Source: a bacterium
GTDB lineage: Bacteria; Chloroflexota; Dormibacteria; Aeolococcales; Bog-877
Length of the DNA stretch: 35,517 nt
Assembly: GCA_021785655.1 (NCBI GenBank)
Contig: JAJYET010000003.1
Coordinates: forward strand, 98,937 to 134,453
Direction: 5' to 3'
Numbering within the stretch: position 1 is the stretch's first letter; every line of letters starts with the position of its first letter. Below the pieces are notes generated by a model. The model was given only the letters and a program-made list of their open reading frames with translations, made no database searches and was not told the DNA's origin. The position numbers were made by a program, and so were the translations under genes. Shown here piece by piece: positions 1 through 8,238 of this stretch.

Positions 1-464
1 GCCAGCGCTGACGATGGGGTGCCGGCCCTGCTGAATTCCGAGCTCAGATTGACGGTCGCGACGTGCCCGGAGATGATGAGCCCGAGCAGCTTGGTCCCGG
101 GCGGGATCTGTGAACTCAGGCCAGCCTGTGTCTCCAGGGCGGTTGGACCACTCAGCAGCTCCATCATCGCAGCCCGGGCGATCGCCTTGGTGGCGGCGAC
201 CTGGTGGTGGGCGGTGCCGAGGTAGCCTCCGCGCATGAGGTAGACGAACACGGTGGATGTCTTCGTGGGAGATGACGGCGAGGGGCTCGGCACGGTGGTG
301 TCCACCGCGGAAGGCGTGGCGGAAGGCGAAGGCGTGGGCCGCGCCGGCCCCTGGCCGCAAGCCGTGGCCGCCAGCATCACCCCGAACGCGATGGCCAGGA
401 GCGTCGCCCGGGGCCGCAGCCGGCGAACGCCAGCGGCCCGGCCACACCGACGGGCGGCCTCCAT
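1..464 (-). CDS. GerMN-domain lipoprotein (C-terminus cut by window edge)
   Basis: This gene runs off the left edge, so only about 154 N-terminal residues are visible. From the ATG at 464 the protein has an Arg-rich N-region, a hydrophobic stretch (about residues 20-34) and a Cys at 36 preceded by Ala-Ala-Thr-Ala. This fits a lipoprotein signal, although Ala rather than Leu sits at -3. A Ser/Pro/Thr-rich linker follows. From about residue 64 comes a GerMN-like domain: VFVYLMRGGYL, a helix with ARAAMMELLSGPT, then IPPGTKLLGL and VATVNLSSEF. GerMN domains are extracytoplasmic and occur in spore-germination and cell-surface lipoproteins; the ligand is unknown. An in-frame ATG at 563 has a better ribosome site (AAGGGGTGG) but would add 33 low-complexity Gly/Arg residues before the signal peptide, so I prefer 464. 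The domain call is firm; the start is less so. Confidence 0.8.
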   Translation of the reverse strand, partial: MEAARRCGRAAGVRRLRPRATLLAIAFGVMLAATACGQGPARPTPSPSATPSAVDTTVPSPSPSSPTKTSTVFVYLMRGGYLGTAHHQVAATKAIARAAMMELLSGPTALETQAGLSSQIPPGTKLLGLIISGHVATVNLSSEFSRAGTPSSAL

Positions 465-914
465 CCGGCCCCACGGTCCCCCTCGCCCGGTGCGCCCACC
501 CGTCGGCAGCGTCCGCCCCGCCTCCCTCCGGCCGCCAGCTGACCTGCCGCCTGTCGGGCTCATGCTCCACCCCTTGGATTCCCACCGGCCACGGACCACC
601 AACTTCGGACTATGGGCTCGAGGCGACATCCCGCCCAGCGTGCTTCCCCGGGGTGCGGCTGCGGATCCCACCCACGCGCCCTGGGGGGAGCGCTCGGTCC
701 CGGCGCTGCGACCCGCCGCCCGGCGGCAAGGTGCGGGTCGAGGTAGTGGTATTCGGCCGGCGGACCGGAGCGGGTAGATTTACCCAGCTGGCCGTGAGCG
801 CTTTCCAGGTGGCTGGGGATGGCGTTTCAGGGCAAGCTGCATCATGGGCCCGGACCTTTCCGGGAGGTGCCGTCAGGGGCGAGCGGCCGCTGAACACGCC
901 CTAGGGAGACAGCG
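465..914. other. Intergenic region, divergent, no supported gene
   Basis: This is the divergent gap between the GerMN lipoprotein gene and the DUF4389 gene. The open frames here are Arg/Pro-rich and match no family. The only local signal is GGGTA-GATT-TACCC (772-785), which contains TAGATT at 775-780, a possible -10 box for the + strand. No good -35 box lies 17 nt upstream, so a promoter is only a guess. Confidence 0.5.
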
Positions 915-1637
915 ATGGACAGGCAGGTCGCCGCGACTTCCTACCCGGCGTCGCTCTCCGGCAGCCTGGACCCGAAGATCAGCCGGTGGCTATGGTTGCT
1001 GAAGTGGCTGCTCGCGGTCCCCCATGTGGTGGTCCTGGCCGTGCTCTGGATCGGAGCGGGGGCCCTCACCTTCGGCGCGGGGTTCGTGATCTTGTTCACG
1101 GGCCGGTACCCCCGGTCAATCTTCGACTTCAACGTCGGGGTGATGCGGTGGACGTGGCGGGTGGCCTTCTACGCCTACGCGGCCCTGGGCACGGATCAAT
1201 ACCCACCGTTCAGCCTGCGCTCGGACCCCACCTACCCGGCCGACTTCACCGTCGAGTACCCGGAGCACCTCTCCCGGTGGTTGGTACTGATCAAGTGGTG
1301 GTTGCTGGCCATCCCGCAGTACCTGGTCGTGATGGTGCTGACGGGTGGCTTCGGTGTGGTCCTGGGCGGCCCGGGCCACTTCTTCACCGGCAGCGGCCTC
1401 ATCGCCCTCCTGGTTTTTGTCGCAGCATTGGCCTTGCTCTTCACCGGCACCTACCCGCGCCCGCTTTTCGACCTAACCATCGGGCTCGACCGCTGGTGCT
1501 ATCGGGTACTGGCCTACACAGCTCTGATGACCGACCAGTACCCGCCATTCCGGCTCGACTCCGGCCCAACCGAGCCCTCGGCCACGGTGCCTACTGGGGA
1601 CTACACTGCCTGGGACGACGGTGCGACTCCGGGGTGA
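915..1637 (+). CDS. DUF4389 domain membrane protein, two repeats
   Basis: A 240-residue integral membrane protein built from two similar halves. Each half opens with a Tyr-Pro motif and an SRWL..LKW/IKWWLLA(I/V)P amphipathic-to-membrane helix, followed by a second hydrophobic helix, an FTG(R/T)YPRP/S(I/L)FD loop, and a final helix ending in TDQYPPF. First half: about residues 9-100; second: about 110-215. This is the DUF4389 arrangement, a family with no known biochemical role. The C-terminal 25 residues are Pro/Thr/Gly-rich and probably disordered. The ATG is preceded by AGGGAGA at 6 nt spacing, a clear ribosome site. It stands alone: the next gene on this strand starts about 380 nt downstream. 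Confidence 0.9.
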   Translation: MDRQVAATSYPASLSGSLDPKISRWLWLLKWLLAVPHVVVLAVLWIGAGALTFGAGFVILFTGRYPRSIFDFNVGVMRWTWRVAFYAYAALGTDQYPPFSLRSDPTYPADFTVEYPEHLSRWLVLIKWWLLAIPQYLVVMVLTGGFGVVLGGPGHFFTGSGLIALLVFVAALALLFTGTYPRPLFDLTIGLDRWCYRVLAYTALMTDQYPPFRLDSGPTEPSATVPTGDYTAWDDGATPG

Positions 1638-1661
1638 GCCCACAGGTGGCCTCCCGCCTAC

Positions 1662-1680
1662 GGCGTCTCCCAGGGACGCC
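1662..1680 (+). terminator. Possible hairpin terminator after DUF4389 gene
   Basis: GGCGTC pairs with GACGCC, with an inner CC/GG extension beside a one-base bulge, 24 nt after the stop codon. There is no T-tract after it, so intrinsic termination is uncertain. Confidence 0.3.
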
Positions 1681-2020
1681 TCGAACCCCACTAACCTCGC
1701 GGAGCATACCCGCCCCTGGTCCTGTCAGGTCCGCCAAAGGCCCCGATTGGTCGAGCCGCACCGGGATGGCGCCGGGCCGACTGGCGCGAGCACGCCGGAG
1801 TGGGCCGGCAGTGCCGTGACCGATGCCGCGGGTCCCACCATCCCCATCCGTCCAGGGCCCGCCGCCGGCGGTCACCCCAGAGAGTGTCGATGACCCAGGT
1901 CGCAGCTTTTCCCGGCGGGACGTTCGGCGCGAGGTGGGTCATGAGTGTGCCAGCCCGGCTGCTGGAAATGGAGTTCGGCATCGGCGGAGGTGCGGGCGCC
2001 AGGTGATGAGGGGGAGAAGC
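1681..2020. other. Intergenic region, no supported gene
   Basis: I see no recognisable protein or RNA here. A short + frame at 1941-2006 (21 codons) ends in TGATG, overlapping an in-frame ATG of the next gene at 2006. It could be a leader peptide, but nothing else supports it. Confidence 0.4.
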
Positions 2021-2287
2021 ATGCGTGGCTGGAGAAGGATGAACCGCTGGCAGCGAGCCGGCTTACTGGGCGCTGCCTCACTTCAGCTGGGGCTGGCTGC
2101 ATGGGCGTGGGCTGATCTGGCGCGCCGCAGGCCGGAGAACGTCCGCGGCCCCAAGTGGCGGTGGGCCATCCTGGTCGCGGTGAACTACATCGGTCCACTC
2201 GCCTACCTCCGCTGGGGGCGCATCGGCGCATCCGCGCCTGACGCGCGGGGTGGAAAGACCGGCCCACCCGGGCCCGCCAGGTCATAA
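2021..2287 (+). CDS. Small PLDc_N-type membrane protein
   Basis: An 88-residue protein with two hydrophobic segments: GLLGAASLQLGLAAWAWADL (about 13-32) and WAILVAVNYIGPLAYLRWGR (about 47-66). The pattern DLxRRxxENVRGPKWRW, then VNYIGPLAYLRWGR, is that of the PLDc_N family (the membrane-anchor domain seen at the N-terminus of cardiolipin-synthase-like proteins). It also occurs as a stand-alone short protein, as here; no phospholipase catalytic part is present. I chose the ATG at 2021 because GGGGGAG lies about 3-9 nt upstream. ATGs at 2006 and 2039 are in frame and possible. It ends 12 nt before the P-type ATPase gene, so the two are probably co-transcribed. Its role there is unknown. Confidence 0.75.
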   Translation: MRGWRRMNRWQRAGLLGAASLQLGLAAWAWADLARRRPENVRGPKWRWAILVAVNYIGPLAYLRWGRIGASAPDARGGKTGPPGPARS

Positions 2288-2299
2288 GGCAGCGGCCCG

Positions 2300-4660
2300 G
2301 TGCCGGCGCGTTGGCAGTCGTTAATCGCGCCGAGTTGGCGGGCGGGGACTGTCCGGCGCGGGCGGGAGCCCAAAATCCCGCCAAGAAAGGCGGCCCGGGG
2401 GATAGGGGACATTCTCCGCGCCAACGTCTTCACCCGGTTCAACGCCATCCTGGCCGGACTTCTGGTCGTGGTAGCAGCAGTCGGGCCGCCTCAGGACGCC
2501 CTGTTCGCCGTGGTTCCGGCGGTCAACACCGCGATCGGTGTGGTCCAGGAGCTGCGGGCCCGGCGCGCGCTGGCCCGATTAGCCGTGGTGACCGCCCCTC
2601 GAGCTCGGGTTCGCCGGGATGGGCAGGTGCTGGAACTCCCCGTGGAGGCAGTTGTGGCCGGGGACCTCATCGAGCTTCGTCCCGGTGACCAACTGATCGC
2701 CGACGGCACGGTGCTGTTGGGCCAGGGCCTCCAGTTGGACGAGTCACTGATTACCGGCGAGTCCGAACCGGCCGACAAGAGAGCCGATGCGAAAGTCCTC
2801 TCCGGGTCCTTCGTCGTCGCCGGCTCCGGGGTCGTCCGAGCGGAGGCGGTCGGCGAGGCCGCCTACGCCCGGCGGCTGGAGAGGGAGTCCCGCACGTTCA
2901 AGCTGGTCAGATCGGAGCTCCAGTCCGGGACCAATCAGATCCTGCGCGGGGTGACCTGGGTCATGGTCCCGGCGGCGGTCCTTCTGGTCACCGCCCAGGT
3001 AATTAGGTCCGGCTCCCCCATTGACTCAGCCCTGCGCGGGTCGGTGGCCGGAGTGGGGGCCATGATCCCCGAGGGACTGGTGCTGCTCACCTCGATCGCC
3101 TTCGCTCTCGGGGCCATCCGGCTTGCCCGCCGCCAGGTCCTGGTGCAGACCCTTGCAGCCGTTGAGGGGCTCGCCCGGGTCGACGTCGTCTGCGTCGACA
3201 AGACAGGCACCCTGACCCAACCCACGATGCGTGTGGCCGCGGTTGACCAGGTAGGCCCGGGCGACCCCACACCGGTCCTGAGCTCCCTGGGCGCCGCCGA
3301 CCCGACCCCCAATGCGACCCTCACCGCGCTCGCCCGGGAGTACCCGGCCCCTCCCGGGTGGCGGTGCCTGAAGTCGGTGCCGTTCTCATCGGCCCGCCGG
3401 TGGAGCGCCGCCGAGTTCGCCGGCCACGGCGCCTGGGTGCTGGGGGCAGCCGACACCCTCCTTGGAGCCGGCGCTCGGGCCCCCGCCTTGGCAGACCTGC
3501 TGGACCGCTCCGCCGCCGCCGGGGAGCGGGTAGTCCTCCTGGCAGCTGCGCCCGGTGGCCTGGCGGACTCAACCCTCCCCCACGACCTGCTTCCGGTGGC
3601 CGTGGTCCACCTCCAGGAGGAGCTCCGGCCCGAGGCCGCGCCCACCATCGGCTACCTCCTCCGCCAGGGAATCGCGGTGAAGGTGTTTTCCGGAGATGAC
3701 CCCCGGACCGTGGCCGCGGTCGCCCGCCGAGTCGGGATTCCCCAGAGCGAGCATGGGGTGGATGCCGGCCATCTCGACGGTGACGCGGAGGTCCTGGCCG
3801 CCGCCCTGGCCCAGGGGTCGGTGTTTGGGCGGGTCGGACCCGAGCAGAAGCGGGCGCTGATCGCCGTCCTTCAGTCGGAGGGCCACGTCGTGGCCATGAC
3901 CGGCGACGGGGTCAACGACGTAGCGGCACTAAAGCAGGCGGATATCGGGATCGCCATGGGATCGGGCAGCCCGGCCAGCCGGGCCGTCGGGCAGGTGGTG
4001 CTGCTGGACAGCTCGTTCGCCGCAGTTCCCATGATCGTGGCCGAGGGGCGTCGGGTCATCGACAACGTGGAGCGCGTCGCCGGTGTGGTCGTGACCAAGA
4101 CCGTGTACGCCGCGATGCTGGCGCTGGCGATCGGCGTGCTGGCGGTGCCATACCCGTTCTATCCGCGGCAGCTCACCGTCGTCAGTGCCTTCACCATCGG
4201 GATTCCCGGGTTCTTCCTTGCCCTCGGACGCCGGGGCGCGCGTTCTCGCGCCGGCTTCACATCGCGGGTCCTCGCCTTCACCATCCCCGCCGGCCTAGCC
4301 GCCGGCGCCGCGGTGCTCGGGGCCTACCAGCTGGCGCGGGCCAATCCCCACGTCTCTGCGGTCCAGGAGCAGACAGCGGCCGCCCTGGCACTCTTTATCG
4401 TGGGCATGTGGGTACTGGCGCGGCTCAGTCGGCCTCTGAACTGGCGGAGGGCGGGGCTGGTCGCCGGCATGGTGGCGCTGGGCACCGCCGCCGTCGCCAT
4501 GCCCCTCACTCGGGAGATATTCTCCATCTCGTTCCCACCTCCCGATGTGGTGCTCGAGACCAGCGCCCTCGCGGCGGCCGCGGTGGCGCTGGCGGCCATG
4601 TGGCTGCGGGCTGAGCCGGCCGTGCTCCGGGTCCTGGCGGCGCGCTCCCATGGCGACTGA
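2300..4660 (+). CDS. CtpE-like cation-transporting P-type ATPase
   Basis: A 786-residue P-type ATPase of the plasma membrane. Visible landmarks: the RANVFTRFNAI segment leading into TM1 (about 40-50), actuator-domain TGES at 152-155, TM4 motif MIPEGL at 255-260, phosphorylation site DKTGTLT at 300 (Asp300), and hinge TGDGVND at 534-540, followed by about six C-terminal membrane helices. TM4 has PEGL rather than a CPx motif, so this is not a heavy-metal P1B pump. The RANVFTR stretch and PEGLVLLTS resemble mycobacterial CtpE, which is linked to calcium uptake, so Ca2+ (or another divalent cation) is the likely substrate by family inference. The start is a GTG with a weak AAGG site. The first 35 residues match the family's N-terminal domain only loosely. 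No metal-binding N-terminal domain is present. Confidence 0.85.
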   Translation: MPARWQSLIAPSWRAGTVRRGREPKIPPRKAARGIGDILRANVFTRFNAILAGLLVVVAAVGPPQDALFAVVPAVNTAIGVVQELRARRALARLAVVTAPRARVRRDGQVLELPVEAVVAGDLIELRPGDQLIADGTVLLGQGLQLDESLITGESEPADKRADAKVLSGSFVVAGSGVVRAEAVGEAAYARRLERESRTFKLVRSELQSGTNQILRGVTWVMVPAAVLLVTAQVIRSGSPIDSALRGSVAGVGAMIPEGLVLLTSIAFALGAIRLARRQVLVQTLAAVEGLARVDVVCVDKTGTLTQPTMRVAAVDQVGPGDPTPVLSSLGAADPTPNATLTALAREYPAPPGWRCLKSVPFSSARRWSAAEFAGHGAWVLGAADTLLGAGARAPALADLLDRSAAAGERVVLLAAAPGGLADSTLPHDLLPVAVVHLQEELRPEAAPTIGYLLRQGIAVKVFSGDDPRTVAAVARRVGIPQSEHGVDAGHLDGDAEVLAAALAQGSVFGRVGPEQKRALIAVLQSEGHVVAMTGDGVNDVAALKQADIGIAMGSGSPASRAVGQVVLLDSSFAAVPMIVAEGRRVIDNVERVAGVVVTKTVYAAMLALAIGVLAVPYPFYPRQLTVVSAFTIGIPGFFLALGRRGARSRAGFTSRVLAFTIPAGLAAGAAVLGAYQLARANPHVSAVQEQTAAALALFIVGMWVLARLSRPLNWRRAGLVAGMVALGTAAVAMPLTREIFSISFPPPDVVLETSALAAAAVALAAMWLRAEPAVLRVLAARSHGD

Positions 4661-6968
4661 GGACTGGCCGCGCCTCCCGGCGCTGGTTTCCCGCCGCGGA
4701 CCAGTGGTCCTGTTGGCGGCGACGCTGGCCGGCCTGGCGGTTGGCGGCGCGTTGACACTCCTGCGCCTCAGCGGCGCCGGAGGCGCCAGCTGGGTGGCGA
4801 CCACGGCGCTGGCGATGGCCGCCAGCCTCTGGTGGGTCGTCGACAGCCTGCGCCGTTCCCGGCTGGGGGTCGACGTGATCGCTTTGCTGGCCCTCGTCGG
4901 AGCCCTCCTGATCCAGGAGTACCTGGCGGGAGCCGTGATCGGCGTGATGGTGGCCAGCGGGCGGGCGCTCGAAGCGTGGGCGGCGGCCAATGCCCGCCGC
5001 GAGCTGCGCTCCCTGGTGCAGCGTGCCCCCAAGGTAGGCAAGCGGTACACCGCCGCAGGCGTGGAGACGATCGCCGTGCAGCAGGTCGAGGTAGGTGACC
5101 TCCTCCTCGTAGGGTCCGGTGACGTGGTTCCCGTGGACGGCGTCGTCGCCGGGAAGCTCGCCGTCCTGGACGAGTCGGCCCTCACCGGCGAGCCGCTGCC
5201 GGTCGAGCACCCGCCCGGAGATCCGGTTCGCAGTGGAGTCGTCAACTCCGGGGACCCGTTCGACCTCCAGGTCACCGCGCGGGAGGCGGACAGCAGCTAC
5301 ACAGCGATCGTGCGGTTGGTTCGGGAGGCCGAGGCCTCCACGGCTCCCTTCGTGCGTCTGGCGGACCGGTACGCCGCATGGTTCCTTCTGGCCACGCTGC
5401 TCGTCGCGGGGGGAGCCTGGGCCTACTCCGGGGACCTGGTTAGAGCCGTGGCGGTGCTGGTGGTTGCCACCCCCTGCCCGCTGATCCTGGCGGCGCCGGT
5501 CGCCATCGTCGCCGGGTTGTCCCTCGCCGCACGCCGAGGCGTGGTCGTCAAGGGGGGGCGGACCCTGGAGCAGCTGGCGCGCTGCCGGATCCTGCTCTTA
5601 GACAAGACGGGAACCCTTACGATCGGCCAACCCGAGCTCGCTGACGTTATCAGCGCCGGACCGCTGCCTGGCAGTGAGGTGCTTCGCCTCGCCGCATCCC
5701 TGGACCAGTCCTCCTCCCACGTCCTGGCCACCGCCATCGTGGGGGCGGCCCGCCTCGCTGGTCAGAGCCTCAGCGTGCCGACCGAGGTCCGAGAAATCGC
5801 GGGCTCCGGGATCTACGGCCTAGTCGAAGGCACCCCGGTGGCTGTGGGCCGAGCGGCCTTCGCGGGAGCCCTTGAGGAACTCCCCTGGGTGCGCGCCGCG
5901 CGGCGCCGCGCGGCGCTGCAGGGCGCCGCCACCGTGTTCGTCAAGGTGGGTCCGGCCGCCGCGGGCGTCCTCCTGCTGGCCGACCCGGTGCGGCCGGACG
6001 CGGCCCGCACACTGCGTTCTCTCCGGCGGGCGGGGATCGAGAAGGTGGTGATGGTCACCGGTGACCGTCCGGAGGTCGCTGAGGCGATCGGCGCTGCGGT
6101 CGGGGTGGATGAAATCCTCGCCGAGCGCACCCCGGCGGAGAAATCGGAGGTGGTGCAGATGGAGCGCCGCCGGGGACCGGTGATGATGGTGGGGGACGGC
6201 GTGAACGACGCTCCGGCGCTGGCCCTGGCCGACGTAGGCGTGGCGATGGGGGCGCGCGGCGCCAGCGTTTCCTCAGAGACCGCCGACGTGGTGCTGACCG
6301 TAGACCGCCTGGACCGGCTGGGCGAGGCCATGCTGGTAGCCCGCCGCTCCCGGTCGATCGCGGTTCAGAGCGTGGTGGCGGGGATGGTTATGTCGGTGGC
6401 GGCGATGGGCGTCGCAGGAGCGGGCTATCTCCCGCCGTTGGCCGGAGCGGTGCTGCAGGAGGCGATCGATGTCGTCGTTATCCTCAATGCCCTTCGGGCG
6501 CTGCGCCCGGGAGCGGGCTCCCGCGCCCTGGCCGCGCCTGACGCCGACGTGATCCGGGCGTTCCGCGCCCAGCACCCTGCCGTCCATGCCGCGATCGGGG
6601 CCATCCGGGCCGCGGCGGAAGCCCTGGACACTCAGGACCCGGCCGACGCCCTCCTCCGGGTCCGTGAGCTGCGCACCTCGCTGGAGCATGACGTCCAACC
6701 CCACGAGGAGGCCGAGCAGATGGTGCTCTACCCCCTGCTCGATCGCGTCCTGGGCGGCACGGACGCCACCGGGACCATGAGCCGGGCACATGGCGAGATC
6801 CTCGACCAGATCCGTCTTCTGGGCCGCCTGCTGGACCAGATGGGGCCGGACGCTCCCGACCCCGCCGACCTGGCGGAACTCCGGCGCCTGCTGTTCGGAC
6901 TGTACGCCGTGCTGCGACTCCACACCGAGCAGGAGGAGGAGTACTACCTCTCGCTGGCGGAGGAGTAG
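4650..6968 (+). CDS. P1B-type metal ATPase fused to C-terminal hemerythrin domain
   Basis: 772 residues. TM segments come first, then TGEP in the actuator domain, TM4 metal-site motif TPCP (274-277, Cys276), phosphorylation Asp318 in DKTGTLT, and GDGVND (515-520). The last membrane helix carries LQEAIDVVVILNALRAL, as in P1B-5 ATPases. From about residue 635 a four-helix hemerythrin/HHE domain follows. Candidate di-iron ligands are His642 or His646, His685 with Glu689 (HEEAE), His714, and His758 with Glu763. P1B-5 pumps with such a domain are known, with Ni, Fe or Co proposed as substrates; an iron or oxygen sensing role of the tail is inference. There is no N-terminal heavy-metal-associated domain. 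The ATG at 4650 lies inside the previous gene (11-nt overlap), so translation is probably coupled. Earlier in-frame starts lie in sequence antisense to family logic and were rejected. Confidence 0.92.
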   Translation: MATEDWPRLPALVSRRGPVVLLAATLAGLAVGGALTLLRLSGAGGASWVATTALAMAASLWWVVDSLRRSRLGVDVIALLALVGALLIQEYLAGAVIGVMVASGRALEAWAAANARRELRSLVQRAPKVGKRYTAAGVETIAVQQVEVGDLLLVGSGDVVPVDGVVAGKLAVLDESALTGEPLPVEHPPGDPVRSGVVNSGDPFDLQVTAREADSSYTAIVRLVREAEASTAPFVRLADRYAAWFLLATLLVAGGAWAYSGDLVRAVAVLVVATPCPLILAAPVAIVAGLSLAARRGVVVKGGRTLEQLARCRILLLDKTGTLTIGQPELADVISAGPLPGSEVLRLAASLDQSSSHVLATAIVGAARLAGQSLSVPTEVREIAGSGIYGLVEGTPVAVGRAAFAGALEELPWVRAARRRAALQGAATVFVKVGPAAAGVLLLADPVRPDAARTLRSLRRAGIEKVVMVTGDRPEVAEAIGAAVGVDEILAERTPAEKSEVVQMERRRGPVMMVGDGVNDAPALALADVGVAMGARGASVSSETADVVLTVDRLDRLGEAMLVARRSRSIAVQSVVAGMVMSVAAMGVAGAGYLPPLAGAVLQEAIDVVVILNALRALRPGAGSRALAAPDADVIRAFRAQHPAVHAAIGAIRAAAEALDTQDPADALLRVRELRTSLEHDVQPHEEAEQMVLYPLLDRVLGGTDATGTMSRAHGEILDQIRLLGRLLDQMGPDAPDPADLAELRRLLFGLYAVLRLHTEQEEEYYLSLAEE

Positions 6969-7545
6969 GCGTCGGTGCCGATCAGGCGAGTGGCCTCGAC
7001 CAGGCCCATGCAGCCAGCGCGGCGGCGGCGCCCTTTCCGGCCCCGGTGACGCCGTCCATCCCGAGCACTCGCGCGGGAAGCGATCCCGCCCCCTGCGCAG
7101 CCGGCCGTCCCCGGGACCATGTGGCGGGAACTGGCGAAGCCGGTGTCGGACCCTAGACCAAGCGCGAGCCCGTGCTTGACTAGGCCCCGGAGCAGAGGCT
7201 CCCGCCGCTCGAAGAGGTCATGATCAAGCCCCCCGGCGAGCTAGCGGACCTCGGCCGGCGCCTGGCCCGAGGTCCCTTAGCCGGCCGGTTCGGGTGAACC
7301 ATCCGCCGCGCTCGGCCGCATGACGCACCGAGGTGGGCTCGGGCCTAGGGCACGGGCACGCAGAGTGCGTGGGACTATCATTGCCCGCTTGGCCTCTGCT
7401 CCCCCATTCGAGAGCTCTTCGGAGCGCCACCCAGAGATCGCCAGCTCCCGCTGGCGATCGCAGTGATCAAAGTCAGAGATCCGCCCCTGGTGATCGCCCA
7501 CGAAGTCGGCGCGAGGCGAGTGAGGGGTGCGGCTGCGCCCGTACC
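6969..7545. other. Gene-poor stretch, no supported gene
   Basis: No open frame here resembles a protein family. It contains two perfect inverted repeats without T-tracts: GCGGGA/TCCCGC (7073-7089), about 100 nt after the ATPase gene, and GATCGCCAG/CTGGCGATC (7436-7459). The rest shows no feature I can name. Confidence 0.5.
7436..7459. repeat. Perfect 9-bp inverted repeat with 6-nt loop
   Basis: GATCGCCAG (7436-7444), loop CTCCCG, then CTGGCGATC (7451-7459). It lies 87 nt beyond the stop of the minus-strand membrane protein gene, so it could end that transcript. It has no T-run on either side, and could equally be an operator or the edge of a lost element. Confidence 0.4.
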
Positions 7546-8238
7546 TCAAGGCACGCCGCCCCCTGTCCATGCCACCGGCACCGCCGGCCGGCGGCGGAAC
7601 CACGCAGGGAGAGCCCGGCAGTCCTGGGAGTAGATCCCGGACTGTCGGTCCCCTTCCTCCACTTGACCGCGCAGCCACAGTTCCGGCACCTGGATTTGGA
7701 AGGGGGAACGGCGGTGCAGCCCGACCAGGAGCACCTCGTTGCGGCTCCTCTCCTCCTTTGCGATCGCCCGCGAAAGTCCCATCGGCACGCCAGCCGCCGT
7801 CATAAACCCCATCAACAACGACCAGACAAGCGCACCACCGTAGATGGCCATCGGCAGGAAGACGGCCTCCATCACCGCCACCATAACCAAGTGGTCAACC
7901 GCGCTCACGTGGACGGCGTCGCCTCCACGCCAGCAGGGCCCCTCTCCCGCCTCTCTCCACCACCTGCGCACTTGGGAGCGCGAGAAGAACAGCGGACCCG
8001 CGAGCCAGGCAACGGCCGCCAGCGCCACGGCGAGCCCGACCCGCCATCCGGCATGGTCCACCAGGAGCGTTAAGGCGAGCGCTTGCAGCAGGAAGATCAC
8101 GACGATCTCTCCCATCACCACCCCTTCACGCCGGAAGTACTCCCGTGCCGGATACAGGGCCAGAAGCTGCCGACCTGCGTGAAGGGGCGGCCCGGATGGC
8201 TGCTCTCGCCCGCGGTCGCTGTCCGCCACCACGGTCAT
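7546..8238 (-). CDS. Unrecognised multi-spanning membrane protein
   Basis: I do not recognise the family. From the ATG at 8238 the protein has 230 residues: a polar N-terminus of about 40 residues (GRQLLALYPAREYFRRE), then hydrophobic segments near residues 44-60 (IVVIFLLQALALTLLV) and 66-85 (GLAVALAAVAWLAGPLFF). A basic loop (SRSQVRRWWRE) follows, then two close helices at about 112-150 (LVMVAVMEAVFLPMAIYGG and SLLMGFMTAAGV), then a charged tail with KEERSRNE. The last 35 residues look less protein-like, so the 3' end could be frame-shifted. Two starts are plausible: 8238 (GGGGAAG, 8-nt spacing) and 8115 (GAAGGGG, 5-nt spacing). The same frame stays open to 8970, but that part has random composition. 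It is isolated in a gene-poor stretch. Confidence 0.5.
   Translation of the reverse strand: MTVVADSDRGREQPSGPPLHAGRQLLALYPAREYFRREGVVMGEIVVIFLLQALALTLLVDHAGWRVGLAVALAAVAWLAGPLFFSRSQVRRWWREAGEGPCWRGGDAVHVSAVDHLVMVAVMEAVFLPMAIYGGALVWSLLMGFMTAAGVPMGLSRAIAKEERSRNEVLLVGLHRRSPFQIQVPELWLRGQVEEGDRQSGIYSQDCRALPAWFRRRPAVPVAWTGGGVP

Noticed and set aside
257-904. Plus-strand frames opposite and beyond the GerMN gene
   Set aside because: The minus strand carries a lipoprotein signal and a GerMN domain; the plus translation is low-complexity.
1941-2006. 21-codon frame ending in TGATG before the PLDc_N gene
   Set aside because: It could be a leader peptide, but there is no distinctive composition, and the PLDc_N gene has its own ribosome site at 2021.
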